Shown: positions 33,005 through 42,600 of the stretch, piece by piece
How the letters are laid out: each line of letters starts with the position of its first letter
Numbering within the stretch: the stretch's first letter is position 1
Assembly (NCBI GenBank): GCA_964432985.1
Contig: CAYSPT010000028.1
Location: 1 to 64,000 of the forward strand
Direction: 5' to 3'
Length of the DNA: 64,000 nucleotides
Source of the DNA: CAYSPT01 sp964432985
GTDB taxonomy: Bacteria > Muiribacteriota > CAYSPT01
Notes under the pieces: model-generated
Told to the model about the DNA's origin: nothing
The model's input: the letters and a program-made list of their open reading frames with translations, nothing else
Database searches by the model: none
Translations under genes and position numbers: made by a program

Positions 33005-33207
33005 TTTGTGAATTATTCGGGCTAGCCCGAATATTTCATGAGTTGCCGTCGCGAGGACGCGAAGTCGTGCGTAGCTACCAGGCGCGCGACCGAGCCTGCC
33101 GCAGGCGTATCCTCTGCGATACGTCGAGGAAAGGCGACCGAGCGCAACGCAGTAGATGCGTGCGAATTCGTGGCCGTAGCAGGCAAGTTTGTGAATTATT
33201 CGGGCTA
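33005..33207. repeat. Structured element flanked by 20-nt direct repeats, between truB and ribF
   Basis: TTTGTGAATTATTCGGGCTA occurs at 33005-33024 and again at 33188-33207 in the same orientation. The first copy abuts an inverted copy, forming ATTCGGGCTAGCCCGAAT at 33015-33032. The 155 nt between hold adjacent hairpins GCCTGCCGCAGGC (33094-33106) and CGTATCCTCTGCGATACG (33106-33123). No credible gene is present in the 312-nt gap. Confidence 0.8.
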
Positions 33208-33226
33208 AACATGGAGGACAGCAGTA

Positions 33227-34162
33227 ATGAGGGTCATCAGGACCATAGACAATTTTCCCGAAGCGTACCGGGGGGGATGCGCCACCATCGGGTGTTTTGA
33301 TGGTATGCATCAGGGGCATCGCCGGCTTCTCCAGCTTGCCCAGGAATGCGCGGAGCACCATCACCGGCCCGTACTGGTCATTACCTTTGCCAATCATCCG
33401 GCTAACATTATTCGTGGCGGCCGGAGAATACGGTTGCTGACCACTCTGGAAGAGAAGCTTAACTTGCTTCAGCGGTACGGAGCCGATGCTGTGCTGCTCA
33501 TGACGTTCAACCGTGATTTTTCAGTTCAGCGCGCAGGAGATTTTTGCCGCGATGTGTTGTATCATACTCTCGGCCTCACTTCGATAGTGGTCGGATTCAA
33601 CTTCCATTTCGGTTGGCAGCGGGAAGGAACCGCCGATTTCCTGGAGGAGCAGGGTCGTCAGCTTGGATTTTCCGTGGTAAAAGTGCCTCCGATGAAAGTT
33701 GAAGGGCAGGTTGTTTCCAGCAGTTTGATCAGGGACCTGGTGACCAGGGGCGAGGTTGGCGAAGCTGCCAGGTTTCTGGGAAGAGATTTCGAAATTACGG
33801 GAAGAGTGATCAAGGGCAGATTCAAAGGACGGGAGCTTGGTTTTCCCACTGCCAATCTGTCTCCTTTTCATAATGATAAAATAATGCCGGGAGCAGGCGT
33901 CTACGCCATGCTGGCCCGCTGGAGGAACAAGTGGTGGCCGGCAGCCGGGTATGTGGGTACCCGTCCTTCCTTCGACAGCGGGTCCGTGTCGCTGGAAGTT
34001 CACCTGTTGGGATTCAATGGAGATCTGTATGGAGAAGTGCTGAACGTGCGATTTGTAGAGCGGCTGAGAACTGACAAAAGGTTCCAGAATGTAAAAGAAC
34101 TTTCAATGCAAATTGCCAGGGATTGCGAAAAAGCGAAGGAGATTCTCGGCTATGTCAGCTGA
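33227..34162 (+). CDS. ribF: Bifunctional riboflavin kinase/FAD synthetase
   Basis: The 311-residue product has the FAD synthetase nucleotidyltransferase part (IGCFDGMHQGHRRLLQLA, VVGFNFHFG, SSSLIRDLVTRGEV) and a C-terminal riboflavin kinase domain (GRELGFPTANL, GVYAMLA). It converts riboflavin to FMN and FAD. GGAGGA precedes ATG 33227. It is the usual last gene of the truB region and overlaps the start of the downstream phosphatase gene by 11 nt. Confidence 0.96.
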   Translation: MRVIRTIDNFPEAYRGGCATIGCFDGMHQGHRRLLQLAQECAEHHHRPVLVITFANHPANIIRGGRRIRLLTTLEEKLNLLQRYGADAVLLMTFNRDFSVQRAGDFCRDVLYHTLGLTSIVVGFNFHFGWQREGTADFLEEQGRQLGFSVVKVPPMKVEGQVVSSSLIRDLVTRGEVGEAARFLGRDFEITGRVIKGRFKGRELGFPTANLSPFHNDKIMPGAGVYAMLARWRNKWWPAAGYVGTRPSFDSGSVSLEVHLLGFNGDLYGEVLNVRFVERLRTDKRFQNVKELSMQIARDCEKAKEILGYVS

Positions 34163-36161
34163 TATCACAGCAAAGGTTAAATTCGGGCTCAGGCTTAAGT
34201 TCGTTTTGACGGTCTCGTTGCTTATCGTCATCATTATGGTCATTATGGCGTTCGTGGCTGATTACCGGCAGCGAATACTCATCAAGACAAAAATGGAACG
34301 ATCCGGGAAGATCCTGGCTAACCACCTGGCTGAACGATGTGTCGATCCAATCATCGAGATGCGGTTCCCCTCGGTTCGTGAGTACGTCAATGAAACGGCC
34401 CGGGACAACCAGGATGAAATTGCCTACATTTTCGTTGTGGACGAGGAAGGACTGTGTATTGCGTCAGCTCCTTCGGATGATTCACTCAACCGGAAATTGG
34501 CCGATCCGCTCACCCGGGGATCCTTGCTGGACAAGAAAGAAGCCCGCATTACCGAGCGTCCCGGGAAAATCGAGGTCAGCCGGGCGATGATGGTGGGATC
34601 CACTGTCAAGGGTTCGGTGCGAATCGGTTTTTCACTCGATTCCATGCAGGCCGAACTGGACAGAATGAGATTCTGGGTTTTCATTGTCACACTTGGCGGC
34701 ATTCTCATGGGATCGCTGGTCGCCATTCTATTGACCAGGTTCATTCTGAAACCAGTCGGTCACCTTGTAGAGGGGGCCCAGGCGGTGGCGGAGGGCAACT
34801 TCGATCACCGTATTCCCATGGAGTCTCATGATGAGCTGGGCATTCTGGCGAATTCCTTCAACCAGATGACCGAGAAGCTGTACCAGAATATGAGTGAGCT
34901 TCAGAAAAAGGTACACCAGCTTTCAACGCTCAACCGCCTGGGGCGGGAAATCAGCCGGATATTCGACCTGTCCGAATTGCTCCAGACAATCGTGGTCAGC
35001 GCTTCGCGGCTGATGAATTGCGAGCGGTGCTCCATCATGCTGCTTGATAAAGAGTCGGGAGAGTTGAAGATCAGGACTGCCAAAGGGCTTGGCGGTGAGG
35101 GTGACGTTCTGGAAAATGTCATTCCAGCCGAAGGAAGTTCAATCGCCGAACTGGTGATAAAAAGCGGGGAGCCTCTCCTGGTTACCGACGCGGGTTCCGA
35201 TCCCCGAATCCAGGACCTGATGAGCGACACCTACAAAACCGGGTCGTTCATCAGTGTCCCGCTGTTCAGAAAAGACGATGTCATCGGTGTGTTTTCCATT
35301 ACCGACAAGAGGACCGGAGATGCGTTCAACAACGACGACCTCAACCTGCTCACCATCCTGGCTTCACAGGTTGTCATGGCCATAGAAAACGCCGACCTGT
35401 ACGCCAGCGAACTGGAACGGTCACGGATGGAAAAAGAGCTCAACATCGCCCACGATATCCAGATGAACATGCTGCCGGAAAAGGCCCCGGATGTGGAAGG
35501 ATTTAACATCTCCGCCCGCTCTATTCCTGCCAAGGAAGTGGGCGGTGATTATTTTGATTTCGTACCGTTGGAAAACAACCGGCTGGGACTGGCCATAGGC
35601 GATGTGGCCGGGAAGGGGGTTCCCGCCGCGTTGCTCATGGCTCTCATGCGAGCAGTTATCCGCTCCGAAGCGGACCGTGCTTCTTCACCGCAGGAAGTAA
35701 TCAACAGGGTGAACACCCTGGTAATGAGAGACGCGCCGCCCGGTATGTACGCCACGCTTTTCTACGGGATCTATGATATCGACAAGAGAGTCCTCACCTA
35801 CACCAATGCCGGGCACAACTACCCCATGCTTCTTAAAAAGAAAACCGGAAAATACAAAGCGCTGGAGACCACCGGGCTGTTCGTCGGTATGTTCGAATCT
35901 CCCGGGTTTGAAGAGGAGTCCGTGACCCTGGACGAGGGAGACATCCTGGTGTTTTACACCGATGGCGTCACCGAAGCGCAAACCCAGGGAGACCGGGGTG
36001 AAATGTTCGGCTTGAAACGGTTGCTGAAAGAAGTGAAAAAGAACCGTGACCTGGCTCCCGATGAGTTGAGAAACTACATATTCGACCGGGTGTTTGACCA
36101 CATGGGGGACAACAAAGAATTGTTCGACGACATTACACTAATCGTGACAAAATGCGTTTAG
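34152..36161 (+). CDS. HAMP-GAF-PP2C (RsbU/SpoIIE-type) phosphatase
   Basis: The 669-residue product starts at ATG 34152 with AAGGAG upstream, inside the ribF end. Order of parts: membrane helix (about residues 15-36), an extracytoplasmic sensor with SxxREYVNETARDNQ and YIFVVDEEG, a second helix (about 178-200), HAMP, a short coiled coil, a GAF domain (about 265-410), another coiled coil and the PP2C domain (GGDYFDF, GDVAGKGVPAALLMA, FYTDGVTEAQ, DDITLIV). Known relatives dephosphorylate anti-sigma-factor antagonists in partner-switching pathways. No partner kinase or STAS gene is adjacent. Confidence 0.95.
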   Translation: MSADITAKVKFGLRLKFVLTVSLLIVIIMVIMAFVADYRQRILIKTKMERSGKILANHLAERCVDPIIEMRFPSVREYVNETARDNQDEIAYIFVVDEEGLCIASAPSDDSLNRKLADPLTRGSLLDKKEARITERPGKIEVSRAMMVGSTVKGSVRIGFSLDSMQAELDRMRFWVFIVTLGGILMGSLVAILLTRFILKPVGHLVEGAQAVAEGNFDHRIPMESHDELGILANSFNQMTEKLYQNMSELQKKVHQLSTLNRLGREISRIFDLSELLQTIVVSASRLMNCERCSIMLLDKESGELKIRTAKGLGGEGDVLENVIPAEGSSIAELVIKSGEPLLVTDAGSDPRIQDLMSDTYKTGSFISVPLFRKDDVIGVFSITDKRTGDAFNNDDLNLLTILASQVVMAIENADLYASELERSRMEKELNIAHDIQMNMLPEKAPDVEGFNISARSIPAKEVGGDYFDFVPLENNRLGLAIGDVAGKGVPAALLMALMRAVIRSEADRASSPQEVINRVNTLVMRDAPPGMYATLFYGIYDIDKRVLTYTNAGHNYPMLLKKKTGKYKALETTGLFVGMFESPGFEEESVTLDEGDILVFYTDGVTEAQTQGDRGEMFGLKRLLKEVKKNRDLAPDELRNYIFDRVFDHMGDNKELFDDITLIVTKCV

Positions 36162-36178
36162 CCCGAATAATTCACAAG
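36159..36178. repeat. Inverted half-copy of the TTGTGAATTATTCGGGCT element
   Basis: TAGCCCGAATAATTCACAAG, whose first three bases are the stop codon of the phosphatase gene. It ends directly at the ATG of the next gene. Confidence 0.85.
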
Positions 36179-38311
36179 ATGAATCATGACCCCCCTGAAC
36201 TAAACCTGAGCGGATTCAAAGGACTACTCATACCATTTTTCTTCTGTTTCGGTGTATATCTAAGGACGCTCGCTCCCTCAATAACCGGAGGAGACGGCGG
36301 TGAACTGGTGGCGGCGGCCTGGGAGATGGGATCCGCACATCCGCCGGGATATCCTGGTTTTGTCCTGCTGGGACGTATATTCTGTTGCTGCCTGCCTCTG
36401 GGAGATGTGGCGTTCCGGTGCAACTTGTTATCGGGATTCGCGGTGTCAGTGGCTGTGCTGGTGACCGGGGCCGTTCTTTTAAAACTCGGTGTCCGTCTCT
36501 GGCTGGCGGGCCCGCTTATGGTGCTGGTCGCCACCGGTCCGCTGATGTGGAGCACGGCTACTGCCGCTGAAGTATACGGCCCGTTTCTCCTGGTCTTTTC
36601 ACTGGCGGTGCTCGTCGGGCTGAAAGAGGGGAAACGCGGTCTGCTGGGAGGAGTTTTTCTAGGAGCGCTCTCTCTGGGATTTCACTACATAGGCCTGGCC
36701 CTGTTCCCTGCACTCGCCGTCCGCCACGCGGGTAAAATCCGGGTGGATACCAGGCTTGTACTGGCGCTGGCGCTGGTGTTCCTGCTCGGACTTTCCTCTC
36801 TTATGGCGCTGCCGCTGATGTGCCTCCGCGATCCCCTGGTCAATTGGGGAGATTCCCACAGCCTGACGCCGTTTCTCCAGCTCGTAACCCGGGCGCAGTA
36901 CAAGGAGGTGGAAATCTACCCCTGGTCGGTGGAGTCCACTACGGATCAGATGCGGTTTCTCGCGGGGCTCCTGCTGGGAGGATACATGTGGATTGGCGTG
37001 GTGTTTATCCTCTGCGGTCTCTATGCGGGCTTCAAACAATGCCCCCGGTTTCTGGCCGCCTGGGGTGTGCTGTTTCTGGCCACCGCACCGGGGCTGATGC
37101 TGTACTCCAACCCGGTCCTCGATGAGCTCAAACGCCACGTCATGGAAGTGTTTTTCGTGGTCCCCTACCTCCTGTTGGCCATCCCCGCCGGTCTTGGCCT
37201 TCAGTGGGCTGCCCGGGGAAAATGGGCTGGTCCGGTGATAACACGTGGCCTGGTCATTCTGCTTTGTGTCACGGCAGGGTTCCGGGGTTATCACCAGTGG
37301 CCGGAGCAGACGAGACGGCACGACACCCTGGCGCTCGATTATGTCAGAAACCTGCTGGTCTCCGTACCCTGGGGAAGCCTTCTTCTTTCCAGTGGTGATT
37401 CTGTGACATTTCCCATCTGGTATCTGCAGGCCACGGGACGCCTCGGAGAAAACAGGCTGGTTTGCGTGAGCCTTCCTTCTCTCACCTACCAATGGTATCC
37501 GGGATATTTGAGCAGACATTACCGGGTGCTGGCCGGCCTTGGCGATCTCCTGGCGGCACGTGGTGGGGCCGTGGTCTACGACGATCTGGTTTTCCTGGTG
37601 ATTCAGGCGTTCAGAAACCGTTCACGGGGCGGAGCGGTCTTGTCCTCCAAAAAGCTCGACCACCTCCCCGCTTCGTGGCGGACGGTCCGGTGGGGCCTGG
37701 GAGAACGATTGATTGAAGCAAACAATATCACTGCTTCATCAGCCCTGTCGTATACCGCCGATTTGTGGCCCTTCTTCCAGCTGCGGTCGGTAGAAAATCC
37801 TCCCCTGGCCAGCTATGTGGACCGCGGTCTGCTTATTACCTATCGCAGTTTTCTGTACAATCTCGGGACCGATTTCCTGTCGGAAAAACGTTACCTGGAG
37901 TCGGAGATATTTCTCAAGCGGGCGCTTGAGCTTGATGAGGACTACGCTCGCGCCTGGTTGAATCTCGGCTACCTGTACTCTAAGACAGGACACTCCTCCA
38001 AAGCCCTTCAGTTCTATGCCAAAGTGTGTGCTGACCAGGAGTTGGGGGGACAGGCGCACAACAGTCGGGGAGCTATCTATTACGCACGGGGATTGATGGA
38101 AAAAGCTTGTCGGGAATACACCCTGTCCCTGGCTGCCGATCCCGATTCACTGGAAGCCCTCATCGGCCTCGGTGCCATCGCGTTCAAACGGGAGCAGTGG
38201 GCGGAAGCCCGGACTTTCTGGCAAAAAGCGCTGGTGCTGGACCCCGGTAACGAGATGGTTGATAGCAATCTGGACGCGCTGGACATGCTGGTGGGCAAAA
38301 AGGGCCACTAA
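36179..38311 (+). CDS. DUF2723 polytopic membrane protein with C-terminal TPRs
   Basis: About 710 residues. The N-terminal ~400 residues have about 10-11 membrane helices with the DUF2723 signature TGGDGGELVAAAWEMGSAHPPGYPGF, split here as GGDGGELVAAAW and AHPPGYPGF; this family is GT-C-like and related to protein O-mannosyltransferases. A soluble region follows, then at least three TPRs (SEIFLKRALELDEDYARAW, ALQFYAKVCADQE, ARTFWQKALVLDPGNE). The start is unsure: ATG 36179 follows the palindromic element and lacks a clear ribosome-binding site; ATG 36152 would read through that element. It may transfer sugar to exported protein. Confidence 0.87.
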   Translation: MNHDPPELNLSGFKGLLIPFFFCFGVYLRTLAPSITGGDGGELVAAAWEMGSAHPPGYPGFVLLGRIFCCCLPLGDVAFRCNLLSGFAVSVAVLVTGAVLLKLGVRLWLAGPLMVLVATGPLMWSTATAAEVYGPFLLVFSLAVLVGLKEGKRGLLGGVFLGALSLGFHYIGLALFPALAVRHAGKIRVDTRLVLALALVFLLGLSSLMALPLMCLRDPLVNWGDSHSLTPFLQLVTRAQYKEVEIYPWSVESTTDQMRFLAGLLLGGYMWIGVVFILCGLYAGFKQCPRFLAAWGVLFLATAPGLMLYSNPVLDELKRHVMEVFFVVPYLLLAIPAGLGLQWAARGKWAGPVITRGLVILLCVTAGFRGYHQWPEQTRRHDTLALDYVRNLLVSVPWGSLLLSSGDSVTFPIWYLQATGRLGENRLVCVSLPSLTYQWYPGYLSRHYRVLAGLGDLLAARGGAVVYDDLVFLVIQAFRNRSRGGAVLSSKKLDHLPASWRTVRWGLGERLIEANNITASSALSYTADLWPFFQLRSVENPPLASYVDRGLLITYRSFLYNLGTDFLSEKRYLESEIFLKRALELDEDYARAWLNLGYLYSKTGHSSKALQFYAKVCADQELGGQAHNSRGAIYYARGLMEKACREYTLSLAADPDSLEALIGLGAIAFKREQWAEARTFWQKALVLDPGNEMVDSNLDALDMLVGKKGH

Positions 38312-38407
38312 TGTGGTCTGATTTGGCCGCTTTCTTCAGATTTTAGGGCCGCCCGGGAATACTGTTGGGTGCTCACGAGAAAGAAATTTCCCCACTTTTT
38401 CCGCTTG

Positions 38408-38436
38408 TTGATGGCTTTTAGATCTGGTGGTATACT
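38408..38436 (+). promoter_or_regulatory. Candidate sigma70-type promoter for the barrel/giant lipoprotein unit
   Basis: TTGATG at 38408-38413 and TATACT at 38431-38436 with a 17-nt spacer, about 100 nt before the start of the barrel gene. Confidence 0.6.
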
Positions 38437-38536
38437 TTTCCAAATTCTATATATTTGGGCGCAGTATATGCAAATAGACCTGTGCTCAAAAGATAGTAAA
38501 ATCGACAAAAAGCTAGGGATGTAAGGAGAGAGAAAT

Positions 38537-39556
38537 TTGCGAATAATTCATGCTGGTCAGGTCTCCCGTTTTTTGGTTGGTGCTTTCATCCTGTTAATGG
38601 TAATTGGGTATGCTGTCCCCCTGGCGGCGCAACAATCGTACGAGAAGGCAGATAAAGAGCGGCGCGATTCGGAAGAAATTCGGCTTGACCGGCAGCTCAA
38701 GCAAATGGGGTACGATGAGTTCCTGCAGTTACGTGAAAAAGGGCATGGCTACTCCGGCCTGAAAGTCAAGAAGGATATCCAGAAGGAACGCCGCCAGGTA
38801 GAACTCGCCGCCGCTGCGGAAAGTCAGCTGGTAGGCAAGGCAAACTGCTGGCTCGGCCCAACCGGATATATTGAGCTTCCCAGCCCTGATCTCGCTCCTA
38901 AAGGTCAGTTCATTACTGATTTCTCTTTCGTGAGAAACAGCGGGACAAAAACCACCTGGCAATATTTTTCTTTAAACTATGGGATAACTGAAGATGCCGA
39001 GCTTACCGTAGCTAAATATGATATGCAGGTCAGCTATTTCGGAAAAACAGTGACCGGATGGACCACGGTCATCGGCGCAAAATACCTGCTGGCCCCACCC
39101 CGGGACAACCTGAAATTCTCGGTTGGTTACTATTATGGCTACCTGGAAAAATTCCTGCGGGGCCGTGACCTGGGCGAGTTTTTCGGCGTCACACTTGGAA
39201 AGAAATTGAGAAACACGCATATCGGTTCGCTCAATATGGAACTAGCCGTCAATCCTACGCTCGACGTGTTGTTTGTTTACCTGTACGAGGGCGGCGGACT
39301 GGGTGCTGACAGCGGACTGAATCTTGGATTCAGGGTTAAACCGAATACCGTAACCTTCAAAGGACTTAGTTTCATGTTTGAGTTCAGGCAGCACCGCGGA
39401 AGATACGATGAGATGAATTTCGGTATCCGCAAGGACATGGGTGAGAACCTGACATTTCACATTTTCAGAATTCAAACGGACCGCCGGGCCGAGGACGCTC
39501 CTAATTTCAGCCCTCCGGCCAGTGGTACGGGTGCCGGACTGGGACTCAGATTTTGA
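38537..39556 (+). CDS. YjbH-like outer-membrane beta-barrel protein
   Basis: The 339-residue product starts at TTG with AAGGAGAG 8 nt upstream. It has a signal peptide (FLVGAFILLMVIGYAVPLAAQ), a helical charged segment (about residues 35-95) and then alternating strands with aromatic residues (GPTGYIELPSPDLAPKGQFI, WQYFSLNYGITEDAELTVAK, FSVGYYYGYLEKFL), ending GLGLRF with a terminal Phe typical of proteins inserted by BAM. The GPTGYIELPS segment recalls YjbH/exopolysaccharide-linked barrels. I infer an outer-membrane location. It precedes the giant lipoprotein by 129 nt on the same strand, so they may work together. Confidence 0.78.
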   Translation: MRIIHAGQVSRFLVGAFILLMVIGYAVPLAAQQSYEKADKERRDSEEIRLDRQLKQMGYDEFLQLREKGHGYSGLKVKKDIQKERRQVELAAAAESQLVGKANCWLGPTGYIELPSPDLAPKGQFITDFSFVRNSGTKTTWQYFSLNYGITEDAELTVAKYDMQVSYFGKTVTGWTTVIGAKYLLAPPRDNLKFSVGYYYGYLEKFLRGRDLGEFFGVTLGKKLRNTHIGSLNMELAVNPTLDVLFVYLYEGGGLGADSGLNLGFRVKPNTVTFKGLSFMFEFRQHRGRYDEMNFGIRKDMGENLTFHIFRIQTDRRAEDAPNFSPPASGTGAGLGLRF

Positions 39557-39685
39557 TGACGGACCCCCGGTTCCGGCCGGTTCAAGCATCATGACATAGA
39601 GACCAAATATCCATGGTTGCTCACATGTGGCACGAAACGTGCTATATGTTTAGTTGATTAAATCAGCTTAGGGAGGCTGTTTGCC

Positions 39686-42600
39686 TTGAAAAAAATGCGT
39701 AACGCGATCGGTGTGGTCTTCGTAACCCTCTTCTTTACTGTCCTGGCAGCGATTACCTTGACTATCGGCTGTGCTCCCCCCGAGGAACTCGGAAGTACTG
39801 TGGTGATTCCACCAAGTGGACCATCTTCTCCGACGGGCGGTCCAACCACGCTTCAGGGAAAGGTGGTGGAGGCCAGTTGGACCAAGCCCGAGCGCGGGTT
39901 GACGGGGGTCCAGGTGACCTGCATTATTACGGGAGGCGACAACCTGACCACCACGTCCTCCGACGCCGGACTGTACGTGCTGTACAACATTCCCATCGGG
40001 ACGCACGTACTGCGTTTTTTCAAAGCCAACTACGAGATCAGCGACGTCCAGGTGGTTATAGCCAGTACCGACGTGGGCAAAACCAAAACGGTGACTCCCG
40101 ATTCCCGGTGTTATCGGCGGGACATGGACACATCCAAGGGAATGATTCAGGGCCAGGTGATGGATGAGAACGGTAATCCCCTGGACGGGGCTTCCGTCAA
40201 GACAGACCTGCGGGATCCCACCACCGGCCAGCCGTATTCGGCCACCACCACCTCCGTGGGGATGCCCAAAGCCGGTATGTTCCAGATCACCATACCAGCA
40301 GGCGCCACCTACAACCTGACCATCTCGAAGACGGGGTACGTTACTTACAAGCTCAAATCGCCCGTTACCAACCTGGTCCCCAAGCGCCTGGCTGTCACGG
40401 ACATCGGTCCGGTCCAGCTTTCCCCGACCACTCCCGGTCCGGGCGGCGGCGATGATCCCGGCGGCGGAGACACTCCCGGTCCTGCTCCCACTGATGCCAA
40501 GTTCCGTCCCCTCAAGGGCCGGGTGGTCGACTCTGTAACCAAGCTGGGTCTCAACGGTGTCAAGGTAGAAACCGAGGTCGGCCTGACGTCCTACACGGCA
40601 TCCGACTTCATTCACACCGGTGTATTCATGTATCCTCTGGCGCCGGTAGGGACCTACCGCCTGTTCGCCACTCCTCCTCCCAACCTTGGCTACGACCCTC
40701 TGGAGCGTGGAATCGAAGTCACCGTTCCCCCGGGCTCCGGTACTTACGAGCTGAGCCAGTTTATCGAACTGCAGAAATCAACCGAGGACGTGGCCCGGGT
40801 GTTCGGCCAGGTCAAGGATACGGTGAGCGGACAGCCGATCAACGGCGCTACCGTGGAATTGGGCGGCCAGATCACCTTCACCGGCCGTATCGGGGACCAC
40901 TACGGTATGTACGAGTTTCCCCGGGTGCGGACCAGCACCATCAGCTATTATGTTACGGTCCGCCAGACCGGCTACATTCCTATAAGCCAGACGGTCAAGG
41001 TGGAGAATGCCAACAGCGAGTACCTGGTCAACTTCAAGGTGGAGCCGTTCACCAGTGATCCTGACCGCGGTATCGTTCCCGGTACGGTTATAGAGAGCGG
41101 CTCATTCGAACCGGTGGCCAGCGCCAAGGTATGGATCGAGACCTGGGACGGCCTCCCCCTGAGATTCAACGATGACGAACCACCCAAGCCTGACATTAAC
41201 GGTACCGGCGCCACCGTTGAAGCGATGACCGTCGTCGACGGGTCCTTCGTGTTTCAGAACATTCCTCCCACACCCACCACACCGCCGCAGTACTACAACT
41301 TCCGGGCCGACGCCGGTGCAGCTTTTCTTCCGGGGTACGCAGCAGGAATCGTGGTTGAGGAAGGCAAGGTCACCGATCCTCCAGTCAGGATCGAACTCAC
41401 CGGAATCCGCGGTACCATGTCCGGGTACATCTACGAGGACAAAAACGGCAACAGCGCCTACGACAAGGGAGAAGGCATTCCCGGCGCCACCATCGAGATC
41501 TTCGGGATGGAAGACCAGCACAGCACGCGGACCAGGCTTGACGGCTGGTACAAATTGGAAGGTGTGCCTCTCACGCGGCCTGATGAAGGTTACTTCCTGG
41601 TGGCGGGTGCCGGGGATTATCTCCCCAGCGCTTACGAGGATGAAGTCCCGCTTACTCCGGACAATCCTGACCGGGACGACATAGATATTTCTCTGAGGCC
41701 CGCCAAGATCGAAGGCCTGGGACATGTTTCCGGTGTGGTGACCGACGCCTATGGGAACATTCTCCAGGGTATATCGATAGAGCTTGATTTCATCTACCAG
41801 CGTGAAGGCGTCTACGCGGTGGAGGTCACCCGCTTCGACGGCAGTTTCTTCATGGTCAACCGGGCCGAAGGCAGCTTCCTGATCAGGGCGGGGCAGAATG
41901 TCAGCGACAAGTACATACCTGTTCTCAAAGAAGTGAAGGTCACTGAGGGAAAAGTTGAGGACGTCGACTTCACTCTCAATTCCCAGTCGCGTCAGCTGCG
42001 AGGCACGGTTACGGATGATGCCACCGGGCTTCCGCTCATGGGTGTCGAGGTAATAGTGCTCGACATTCCCAAGGACAAACAGGAGAAACTGACCACCACT
42101 ACCGCCGCCAACGGGTCGTATGTCCTTCCCAAGATGCCGGTGGGCAGCGGCTGGCGGATACAGTTCAGCAAGGACAACTACGACACCTGGGTTGAAATCA
42201 TCGATGTAAGAATGGATGAGTTCAGGTACACCGATGGAGCTACCTTTGATGACCTTGACGTTCAGCTCGCTCTGATCGTGGGTGAAATTGCCGGCGTAGT
42301 CTATGAAGATGAAAATTCCAACGGTACCCGTGAAATCGGCGAAGACACACCCATTCAGGGTATCAATGTCTACCTGCTCGATGAAGGCAACAAAAAGATT
42401 CAGTCGCGGGTCACGGGCACCGACGGAAAATACAAGTTCAGCCGGGTGCCCATCGGGCTGTTCACCATCGAGGTCGAGCACGAAGATTACTGGAAGAAGA
42501 GCGAACCCTTCACCATGAACAAGGACAATCTGGCCATGTCGCTGGATTTCATCCTGGCTCTCAAACGCGGCGATATCGCCGGTGTCATATCGGACAAGGA

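Noticed and set aside
32915..33397. 160-codon minus-strand frame over the truB-ribF gap
   Set aside because: It reads through the palindromic elements and antisense to ribF; no start signal or family.
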